Below are positions 19,663 through 26,789 of a stretch of 64,000 bases of DNA, piece by piece. Origin of the DNA: Yinghuangia aomiensis. GTDB lineage: Bacteria; Actinomycetota; Actinomycetes; Streptomycetales; Streptomycetaceae. Location: NCBI RefSeq assembly GCF_039542225.1, contig NZ_BAABHS010000001.1, positions 1-64,000 of the forward strand, written 5' to 3'. The translations under genes and the position numbers were made by a program. Below the pieces are notes generated by a model, which saw only the letters and a program-made list of their open reading frames with translations, was not told where the DNA came from and searched no databases. Each line of letters opens with the position of its first letter. The first letter of the stretch is position 1.

Positions 19663-22134
19663 CTACCGGCCGAGCAGGCGCACGATTTCCCGGGTGCGCC
19701 GGTCCGGCCCGCGGGCCGCCTGACGGTCGGTGGGCGGCTTCTGCGGGGCGACGTGCCGCGCGCCGCGCGTCCGGCCGGCCCGCGTGACCGGGCCCGTGAG
19801 GCGGCTCGCCACGGCCCGTCCGGCCGCCACGAGGCCGGAGCGTGCCGCGACTTGGACGGGGACGGCTCGGCGCCGCGTTTCGGCGGCTTGGAGCGGCGCC
19901 GGTGCGTTCGGGGCGACGGCGACGCCGGGCGGGATCCGGGGGCCCGCGATGTTGACCGCGGAGGCGAGCGGGTGGCGTCCGGTGATCTCGCCGACGACCG
20001 CCGAGATCACCGCCTGCGGCCCGGCCGCGGGGAAGTGCCCGCTGTCGTTGGCGATCACGTAGAGGTACCCGCGGGGTCCGTCCTTGAGCTTGTCGGCGAA
20101 TGGGCCGAGCCGACGCAACTGGGCGTCTTCCAGAGCCGCAGCCGTTCGCAGCACGCCTTCGGGCGGGACGCGGAAATCGACGACACCGGGGATGAGCCTG
20201 ATCGGCTTGCGGGGGCCGGTCGGCGCTTCCCGGATACCTCCCGCCTGGGCATGCCCGGCGCGCCGGTCGCGCCGCAGGTCGATACGCATGTGGACCGGGT
20301 GGTTTCCCCGGCCCTTGCGCAGCGAATCGGTTGCCGGGACGTTGCCCACGAATCCCGCGAACCGGTGCGGCAGATGGCGGACGGCATCGAGCAGGGTCAT
20401 GCCGCCGGCGGACTGGAAGAAGCCGAAGCGCCGTGCGCGGTCCAATCCCGGTACGCCGTCGAGGAACCGGGTGCCGGCGGCCATGTCGCGGACCGCGCGG
20501 CGGCGCGCCACCGCCCGTGGGGCGGTCACTTCGCGGTAGCTGTGCGCGCCGCCCCCGTAAACCGGCGCGTGGACCCACGCGATGTCCTTGGCCAGCGCCT
20601 TGGCCATCGCCGGGTCGAAATTCGGGTTCTGTACGGCGAGGTTGAAGAAGGGATAGGCCGAGTACATGTAGGGGAGCTTCACCTCGGCCGGGACGTGCGT
20701 GGGCCGCACGACGAGCAGTGACGTTTTGCGGAGGGCGCCGCTGCGGGCCCGGTGCAGGGTGACGGTGACGTCCGGGACGCCCTTGGCACGTGCTTCGGCT
20801 CGGCTCGGGCCGGCGACGCGGCGGGGCGCGACACCGGGCTTGATCGTGTCGAGGTGGTAGAGCCGGTGCGGGACGGACTCGCGGGCGGCGTACTCGATGT
20901 GCAGGCCGCCGCGGCCGTCCAGGCCGGGCCTGGGCGTCATGGCCGCGATGGTGCCGTACCACCCGCGGACCGGGACACGCCTGTCGGTGGCGGTGACGGG
21001 CTGGGCGTCCGGGAGGGGCACCGTCCAGCGGCGTGCGGCCGTCGGCCGGCCGCGCCACCGCGATTTCTTCAGGTCGACGATGTCCACCCGGGCTTCGGCG
21101 CCGTGACGGCGGATGGACAGGGCGAGCGAGGGGAGCCGCCCGGGGCCGCGATCGATCACCTCGATCTCGCGGATGACGTCGCCGCGCCGGCCCGCGACGA
21201 TTTGCCGCCGACGTGGTCGGCGGAACCAGCGGCGTTTGGGTGGTTCGACGAGGACGACGCGTCCGGCCCGGAACGACCGCAGGTCGTTCCGCAGCACGAA
21301 CAGCGGGCGGGCGCCGTCTTCGCGGGCCGGCCCGGGGCGGACCCGGGCCAGGACCCGGTTCTCGCGCTGCACGGGGAAGCCGCGGCCCCGGCCGTCGAGG
21401 TCGACGACCCGGACGGACTGCGGGGTGTTGAGGATGTTGCTGTAGGAGAGCAGTGTTGCCGTGCCGGGGAACGGGCCGGGCACGACGTCGTAGCGGGAGC
21501 CGTCGGCGGCGCGCTCGAACTCCGGCACAGGCCGATCGGTGGCGTTTCCGTCCGGGCCGAGGGTCCGCAGGAAGAGCCGCCAATGCTGACGCCAAGGCTG
21601 CTCTTCGCCGGGAGCGGCCTTGGCGAAGAGGAACCGGCGGTCGTCGATCCAACTGCCGGACGGGAAACCGGCTTCGATCGGCGCAGTGACGGCTTCGCCG
21701 GTATCGGTCCGCACCATGTGCAGCGTTGCGCCGCTCTCGTCGACGTGGTCGGCGTCGGAATAGATGACGTGCGCCCCGTCCGGCGAGGCCCAGAACCCGC
21801 GCGGATACACGTCGGGGTACTCCAGGCTGGGCGAGAAGTCCTCTTTGAGGACGCGCAGTCGACCGGCGGTGTCGCGGAACATCAGCTTCGTGGTGTCCGC
21901 ACCGGACTCGCGGTGGACGTAGACCGCCCCGCGGCCGGTCGCGACGTCGGGGTGCCGCCGCTCGAAGCGGCGCATCTCCGTGATGGCGCGGGCGTCGTCC
22001 TCGACGACCGCGCGGAGCGATGCCAGGTAGCGTGCCGACTGCTCGTAGTGCTGCCGGGCGAAGGCGTTGCCCGGCTCGCCCGCCCGGTGGTACTCGTCCG
22101 GATAGAGGTCGCCGCTGTCGTAGGGCGACGGCAT
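19663..22134 (-). CDS. Prolyl-oligopeptidase-like serine hydrolase (S9 family)
   Basis: Large cytoplasmic protein of 823 residues with the S9 layout: N-terminal helix (SPYDSGDLYPDEYHRAGE), a beta-propeller region, and a C-terminal alpha/beta-hydrolase domain. The catalytic triad can be placed by motif and spacing: Ser575 in FFQSAGGMTL, Asp653 in VVDFRVPP and His700 in NDSGHFPAA. The serine motif lacks the first Gly of the family's GGSNGG. The last ~100 residues are Arg/Ala/Pro-rich. ATG 22134 is chosen as the most likely start; an in-frame GTG at 22212 is possible. No signal peptide is visible. Substrate unknown. Confidence 0.75.
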   Translation of the reverse strand: MPSPYDSGDLYPDEYHRAGEPGNAFARQHYEQSARYLASLRAVVEDDARAITEMRRFERRHPDVATGRGAVYVHRESGADTTKLMFRDTAGRLRVLKEDFSPSLEYPDVYPRGFWASPDGAHVIYSDADHVDESGATLHMVRTDTGEAVTAPIEAGFPSGSWIDDRRFLFAKAAPGEEQPWRQHWRLFLRTLGPDGNATDRPVPEFERAADGSRYDVVPGPFPGTATLLSYSNILNTPQSVRVVDLDGRGRGFPVQRENRVLARVRPGPAREDGARPLFVLRNDLRSFRAGRVVLVEPPKRRWFRRPRRRQIVAGRRGDVIREIEVIDRGPGRLPSLALSIRRHGAEARVDIVDLKKSRWRGRPTAARRWTVPLPDAQPVTATDRRVPVRGWYGTIAAMTPRPGLDGRGGLHIEYAARESVPHRLYHLDTIKPGVAPRRVAGPSRAEARAKGVPDVTVTLHRARSGALRKTSLLVVRPTHVPAEVKLPYMYSAYPFFNLAVQNPNFDPAMAKALAKDIAWVHAPVYGGGAHSYREVTAPRAVARRRAVRDMAAGTRFLDGVPGLDRARRFGFFQSAGGMTLLDAVRHLPHRFAGFVGNVPATDSLRKGRGNHPVHMRIDLRRDRRAGHAQAGGIREAPTGPRKPIRLIPGVVDFRVPPEGVLRTAAALEDAQLRRLGPFADKLKDGPRGYLYVIANDSGHFPAAGPQAVISAVVGEITGRHPLASAVNIAGPRIPPGVAVAPNAPAPLQAAETRRRAVPVQVAARSGLVAAGRAVASRLTGPVTRAGRTRGARHVAPQKPPTDRQAARGPDRRTREIVRLLGR

Positions 22135-22367
22135 CACTGCCCCGGGGGTGCGTATGGCATCGAGTGCGGTCCGTCGGCCGGTGAACAAGAGGGCCCTCCC
22201 AGCGTGTCCCACGCGTGTCCCAGCGTGTTTCGGACTGCCGATGCAGGTCCCCGAGCCGTCATCGCAGTGGGCTCATGCTAGGGAGCCGCCGCCGGGCCCA
22301 CCGGCCTTCGCGCTGTTCGGCCACGTCGGCGCGCCTGCCGGCAACCGCGTTCGGCGGGCGGGCGGAT

Positions 22368-22685
22368 TCAGCCTTGGTGACGTTCCAGCACCGATTTGGC
22401 GGCTTCCTCGTCGGGCGGCCAGACCATGAGGCGAAGGCCTTCGGTGGTGTCGACCAGGGTGCAGCGGATTCCGTCGGCGACCAGCACCTGGCAGAGGCGG
22501 CGTCCGGCGGCCCGGTCGGCGGGCTCGGCGATCGCGACCAGCAGGCCGTAGTCGTCGGGTGTGCTTTGCCGTGGGACACGCGCGACGAGCGAATGCCCGC
22601 GCGAGAACGTCCAGCGCAGCATTGCCGCGAGGACGGCCACCACGGCGAACCCGACCAGCGGCGTGAGCAGGTACGAACGGTCCAT
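22368..22685 (-). CDS. Small single-pass membrane protein
   Basis: 105-residue protein with one transmembrane helix (about residues 5-25, TPLVGFAVVAVLAAML) and a small cytoplasmic alpha/beta domain ending in VLERHQG. The C-terminal domain has the look of a ferredoxin-like fold (YGLLVAIAEP...GIRCTLVDTTEGLRLMVW). GGGGAGG lies just before ATG 22685. It is conserved next to 3-hydroxybutyryl-CoA dehydrogenase in streptomycetes as I recall them, and I know no function. Confidence 0.8.
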   Translation of the reverse strand: MDRSYLLTPLVGFAVVAVLAAMLRWTFSRGHSLVARVPRQSTPDDYGLLVAIAEPADRAAGRRLCQVLVADGIRCTLVDTTEGLRLMVWPPDEEAAKSVLERHQG

Positions 22686-22777
22686 TTCGCCTCCCCTTCC
22701 AGGGTGCCCCAGGGGGTGTATACGGGACCAGCGGCAGGGGCCGATCGAGTGGCCGTTACTCTCGCGACAGGTATCGC

Positions 22778-22808
22778 ATGTACGAGCGCATGTACGTGAA
22801 CGTGTACG
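22778..22808. promoter_or_regulatory. Three 12-bp iterons before the hydroxybutyryl-CoA dehydrogenase gene
   Basis: ATGTACG at 22778 and 22790 and GTGTACG at 22802, exactly 12 bases apart and followed by AGAGAGG, then the GTG start at 22822. The core GTAC is self-complementary. The regular spacing suggests a regulator binding as a tandem array in the promoter or 5' leader. Confidence 0.5.
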
Positions 22809-22821
22809 AGAGAGGTTCGAC

Positions 22822-23673
22822 GTGACGAAGAAGATCGCAGTGATCGGTGCCGGGCTGATGGGCGCCGGCATCGCGCAGGTGTCCGCCCAGAACGGCTACG
22901 AGGTGACCCTGCGCGACGTGACCGACGCCGCGCTGGAGCGGGCGAAGTCGGGCATCGGCGCGTCGTACGAGAAGTTCGTCGCCAAGGGCAGGATGTCCGC
23001 GGAGGACGCCGAGGCGGCCCTCGCGCGCCTGACCGTCACGACCGACCTGGACGCGGTCGCCGACGCGGACCTCGTCGTCGAGGCCGTGTTCGAGAAGATC
23101 GAGGTCAAGCAGGAGGTGTTCCGGCAGCTCGACGCCGTCGCCAAGGACGGTGCGGTGCTGGCTTCCAACACCTCGGCGCTGCCGATCACCCAGATCGCCG
23201 CGGTCACGTCGCGTCCGGAGTTCGTCGTCGGCACGCACTTCTTCTCCCCGGTCCCGCTCATGCAGCTGTGCGAACTGGTGCGCGGCTACAAGACGTCCGA
23301 CGAGACGCTGGCCGTGGCCCGCACGTTCGCCGAGAACGTCGGCAAGACCTGCATCGTGGTGAACCGGGACGTCGCCGGTTTCGTCACCACACGCCTGATC
23401 ACCGCGCTGACCACCGAGGCCGTGCGCCTGTACGAGGCGGGCGTCGCGACGGCGGAGGACATCGACATCGCGTGCAAGCTCGGCTTCGGCCACGCGATGG
23501 GCCCGCTCGCGACGATCGACCTCACGGGCGTCGACATCATGCGGAACGCCACGAGCAACATCTACGACGAGACCAAGGACGAGAAGTTCGCGGCCCCCGA
23601 GCTGCTGAACCGCATGGTCACGGCGGGGGACCTGGGCCGGAAGAGCGGCAAGGGCTTCTACTCGTACGAGTGA
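22822..23673 (+). CDS. 3-hydroxybutyryl-CoA dehydrogenase
   Basis: NAD(P)-dependent enzyme interconverting acetoacetyl-CoA and 3-hydroxybutyryl-CoA, 283 residues, the normal single-copy length. The dinucleotide motif is GAGLMGAG (residues 9-16), and the active-site segments are SNTSALPIT, GTHFFSPVPLMQLCELV and GFGHAMGPLATIDL. GTG 22822 is the start (VTKKIAVIGAG) with AGAGAGG upstream. It can feed crotonyl-CoA formation and so the ethylmalonyl-CoA route, of which a candidate mutase gene lies 0.9 kb downstream. Confidence 0.93.
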   Translation: MTKKIAVIGAGLMGAGIAQVSAQNGYEVTLRDVTDAALERAKSGIGASYEKFVAKGRMSAEDAEAALARLTVTTDLDAVADADLVVEAVFEKIEVKQEVFRQLDAVAKDGAVLASNTSALPITQIAAVTSRPEFVVGTHFFSPVPLMQLCELVRGYKTSDETLAVARTFAENVGKTCIVVNRDVAGFVTTRLITALTTEAVRLYEAGVATAEDIDIACKLGFGHAMGPLATIDLTGVDIMRNATSNIYDETKDEKFAAPELLNRMVTAGDLGRKSGKGFYSYE

Positions 23674-23789
23674 TCCGCGCGACGTTCGGGTGATCCGGGG
23701 CGCCCTGCGGATTCGCGGGCGGCCGACGGGGCACAACGGCGTCGGGAGGCGGAGCGTGCGTGATGAGACGTACGCGACAGGTGGTGCGC

Positions 23790-23819
23790 AGCCGGTCCGG
23801 GAATGATCCCGGACCGGCT
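23790..23819 (+). terminator. Hairpin in the gap after the dehydrogenase gene
   Basis: Perfect 13-base arms (AGCCGGTCCGGGA and complement) with an ATGA loop, followed by GTTGTCG. It lies 116 bases after the dehydrogenase stop, within a 303-base gene-free stretch (23674-23976). Otherwise that stretch shows only GGAGGAGG just before the STAS gene; I see no other element in it. Confidence 0.65.
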
Positions 23820-23976
23820 GTTGTCGCTCGAAGGGGTGGTTTTCCTCAAGGAATCGGAGCAATCGGGAACTCCGGTGGTCTGATGGGCACTCTCTGACGC
23901 AAAGGCCTGACGTGCACGCCCGGCGGCCAGGCGCCAGCAGAGGCCCGACGGGCCGCTCCCACCCGGAGGAGGCGAC

Positions 23977-24282
23977 ATGCATGTCTGGGGCGACGACCAC
24001 GAGCTTCATCTGCGCGGGGCGTTGGACGTGCACACGGCCGCCGATGTCCGCCAGCGCGTGCACACCGCGGTCGACCGCGGCGTGGGGGACTTCGTCCTCG
24101 ACGTGTCCGAGGTCGAGATCCTCGACGCGACCGGGCTCGGCCTGCTCGTCGCGATACACCGCCGCGCCGGCCGCCGGGAGCGGCGCTTCGTGCTGCGCGG
24201 GGTGACACCCCCGGTGCACCGCATTCTGGTGATCACCAAACTGCACCGGATCCTGGCGCTGGAAGGGGCGGTCGCCGCCTGA
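23977..24282 (+). CDS. STAS-domain protein (anti-anti-sigma-factor-like)
   Basis: 101 residues, a single STAS domain. In the SpoIIAA family such proteins bind HATPase-type anti-sigma factors and release a sigma factor when dephosphorylated. The loop that normally carries the phosphorylated serine reads LDATGLGLL, with Thr in place of the first Ser. GGAGGAGG precedes ATG 23977. No HATPase kinase or sigma gene is adjacent; the nearest HATPase gene is at 49432-49842. Its partner is therefore unknown. Confidence 0.87.
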   Translation: MHVWGDDHELHLRGALDVHTAADVRQRVHTAVDRGVGDFVLDVSEVEILDATGLGLLVAIHRRAGRRERRFVLRGVTPPVHRILVITKLHRILALEGAVAA

Positions 24283-24392
24283 CCCGGCCCGTTCCGCCGG
24301 GGTGGGCACGGGTGTCCGCTGCGCGCCGGAATGACACGGTGTCAGGCGGATGGCGGAACCCGTGGCGGGTTGTGGCGTGACACACCCTCCCC

Positions 24393-24430
24393 CCTGCTAT
24401 TACCCGTCAGTACACTCCGAGGTAAGCAGG
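24393..24430. promoter_or_regulatory. Inverted repeat upstream of the mutase gene
   Basis: CCTGCTATTACC (24393-24404) and GGTAAGCAGG (24421-24430) are complementary apart from a two-base AT insertion in the left arm, with 16 bases between. It lies 125 bases before the meaA-like start and could be an operator or the base of a leader hairpin. Confidence 0.4.
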
Positions 24431-24554
24431 GCCGCGCCTGGTGCGGCGTACGCCGGACCCTTCGGACGTGGTGCGCGGATCGCGGATCCGGCCACGACCA
24501 CCGGGCCGGCAGTCGCCGTGGCCGTGCCGGCCCGGAACCCTCCGGAGGTCTCCC

Positions 24555-26621
24555 GTGGCGAGCCAGACGCCCTCAGCTCAGCCTGCCCCTTCTTCCCACT
24601 CTCCCGCCGAGCGGCCGCAGCGCGACCGTCCGTGGGTGATGCGCACGTACGCCGGCCACTCCTCGCCCGCCGAGTCGAACGCCCTGTACCGCCGCAACCT
24701 GGCCAAGGGCCAGACCGGCCTGTCGGTGGCGTTCGACCTGCCGACGCAGACCGGCTACGACCCGGACCACGAGCTGGCCCGCGGCGAGGTCGGCAAGGTC
24801 GGCGTGCCGGTGTCGCACATCGGCGACATGCGGCAGCTCTTCGACGGGATTCCGTTGGAGGGCATGAACACGTCGATGACCATCAACGCGGTGGCGCTGT
24901 GGATGCTCGCGCTCTACCAGGTCGCGGCGGAGGAGCAGGGCGCGGACATCGCCAAGCTCAACGGGACGACGCAGAACGACATCATCAAGGAGTACCTGTC
25001 GCGGGGGACGTACGTCTTCCCGCCCGGGCCGTCGCTGAAGCTGATCACCGACACCGTCGCGTACACGGTCGCGAACATTCCCAAGTGGAACCCGATAAAC
25101 ATCTGCTCGTACCACCTCCAGGAGGCCGGTGCGACGCCGGTGCAGGAGATCGCGTACGCGATGTGCACGGCGATCGCGGTGCTGGACGCGGTGCGGGACA
25201 GCGGGCAGGTGCCGCCGGAGCGCATGGGCGACGTCGTCGCGCGGATCTCGTTCTTCGTGAACGCGGGCGTGCGGTTCGTCGAAGAGATGTGCAAGATGCG
25301 CGCGTTCGTCGAGCTGTGGGACGAGCTGACGCGCGAGCGGTACGGGGTGACCGACGCGAAGCAGCGGCGGTTCCGGTACGGCGTGCAGGTCAACTCGCTG
25401 GGCCTGACGGAGGCGCAGCCGGAGAACAACGTCCAGCGGATCGTGCTGGAGATGCTCGCGGTGACGCTGTCGAAGGACGCGCGGGCGCGTGCCGTGCAGC
25501 TTCCGGCGTGGAACGAGGCGCTCGGGCTGCCGCGGCCGTGGGACCAGCAGTGGTCGCTGCGGATCCAGCAGGTGCTCGCCTACGAGTCGGACCTGCTGGA
25601 GTACGACGACATCTTCACCGGGTCGGTGGTCGTCGAGCGCAAGGTCGCCGAGCTGATCGCGGGCGCGAAGGAAGAGATCGACCGGGTCCAGGCGATGGGC
25701 GGCGCGGTCGCCGCGATCGAGTCCGGCTACATGAAGTCGCAGCTGGTGGCGTCGCACGCGGCGCGGCGGGCGCGGATCGAAGCCGGCCTGGAGACCGTGG
25801 TCGGCGTCAACAAGTTCGACACGACCGAGCCGAACCCGCTGACGGCGGACCTGGACACGGCGATCTTCGTGCCGGACGCGGCGGTCGAGGCGTCCGCCTC
25901 GGCGGCGGTGCAGGCGTGGCGTGCCGGGCGCGACCAGGCCGCGGTCGACGCGTCGCTGGACCGGCTGCGGGTCGACGCGCGGGCGTGGAAGTCGGCGGGG
26001 ACGAACGCGGCGGTCAACCTGATGCCCGCGACGCTGGAGTGCGTGCGGGCCGGGGTGACGACCGGGGAGTGGGCCGGGGCGCTCCGCGAGGAGTTCGGCG
26101 AGTACCGGGCGCCGACCGGGGTGTCGGGCGTCGTGGGCGTGCAGGAAGGCGGCGCGGAACTGACCGCGGTGCGGGAGTCCGTGCGGGCGACCGGCGAGGA
26201 ACTCGGCGGACGGCTGCGGCTGCTGGTCGGGAAGCCGGGCCTGGACGGGCACTCGAACGGCGCGGAGCAGATCGCGGTGCGGGCGCGCGACGTCGGCTTC
26301 GAGGTGGTGTACCAGGGCATCCGGCTGACCCCGGCGCAGATCGTGGCGGCGGCGGTCGAGGAGGACGTGCACTGCGTGGGACTGTCGATCCTGTCGGGGT
26401 CGCACTTGGAGCTGATCCCGGACGTGCTCGCGCGGATGCGGGAGGCCGGTTTGGACGACGTGCCGGTGGTGGTCGGCGGGATCATCCCGGCGGCGGACGA
26501 GCAGGCGCTGCTGGCGCAGGGGGTCGCGGCGGTGTTCACGCCGAAGGACTTCGGGATCACCGAGATCATGGGGCGGATCGTGGGGGAGATCCGGAAGGCG
26601 AACGGGTTGCCGGTGGAGTGA
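24555..26621 (+). CDS. meaA: MeaA-type acyl-CoA mutase (probable ethylmalonyl-CoA mutase)
   Basis: Adenosylcobalamin-dependent mutase of 688 residues. It has an N-terminal TIM-barrel substrate domain (VMRTYAGHSS, SVAFDLPTQTGYDP, WNPINICSYHLQEAGA) and a C-terminal B12 domain with GLDGHSNG (the DXHXXG base-off motif), LSILSGSH and VGGIIP. Length and sequence match actinomycete proteins annotated MeaA, which act on ethylmalonyl-CoA in acetyl-CoA assimilation. Substrate choice among acyl-CoA mutases is inferred, not proven. GTG 24555 has GGAGGT at 24543-24548. The crotonyl-CoA carboxylase/reductase partner is not in the window. Confidence 0.87.
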   Translation: MASQTPSAQPAPSSHSPAERPQRDRPWVMRTYAGHSSPAESNALYRRNLAKGQTGLSVAFDLPTQTGYDPDHELARGEVGKVGVPVSHIGDMRQLFDGIPLEGMNTSMTINAVALWMLALYQVAAEEQGADIAKLNGTTQNDIIKEYLSRGTYVFPPGPSLKLITDTVAYTVANIPKWNPINICSYHLQEAGATPVQEIAYAMCTAIAVLDAVRDSGQVPPERMGDVVARISFFVNAGVRFVEEMCKMRAFVELWDELTRERYGVTDAKQRRFRYGVQVNSLGLTEAQPENNVQRIVLEMLAVTLSKDARARAVQLPAWNEALGLPRPWDQQWSLRIQQVLAYESDLLEYDDIFTGSVVVERKVAELIAGAKEEIDRVQAMGGAVAAIESGYMKSQLVASHAARRARIEAGLETVVGVNKFDTTEPNPLTADLDTAIFVPDAAVEASASAAVQAWRAGRDQAAVDASLDRLRVDARAWKSAGTNAAVNLMPATLECVRAGVTTGEWAGALREEFGEYRAPTGVSGVVGVQEGGAELTAVRESVRATGEELGGRLRLLVGKPGLDGHSNGAEQIAVRARDVGFEVVYQGIRLTPAQIVAAAVEEDVHCVGLSILSGSHLELIPDVLARMREAGLDDVPVVVGGIIPAADEQALLAQGVAAVFTPKDFGITEIMGRIVGEIRKANGLPVE

Positions 26622-26711
26622 GGCCGACTCGGTCTGGCTTGTGGACGACGCGGTGACTGTGGACGGCCGGTTGCGGGCTCCTCGCTGAGTTCGGAAGGCT
26701 TTTGTCAAGGG

Positions 26712-26756
26712 GATCCCCCTTGGCCGGTGCGATGATCACACCGGCCAGGGGGGATC
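26712..26756. terminator. Bidirectional terminator between meaA and the sugar dehydrogenase gene
   Basis: 18-base arms (26712-26729 and 26739-26756) complementary except one G-T pair, with a nine-base loop CGATGATCA. TTTGG follows on the plus strand and TTGACAAAAG on the minus strand, so it suits both convergent genes. Confidence 0.75.
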
Positions 26757-26789
26757 TTTGGCGCCCGCTCAGGTCTCAGTGTTCCGGGC

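Noticed and set aside
23674..23976. Possible small minus-strand gene in the gap before the STAS gene.
   Set aside because: The only open frame (about 106 codons) is Arg/Ser/Pro-rich, overlaps the dehydrogenase end and has no ribosome site.
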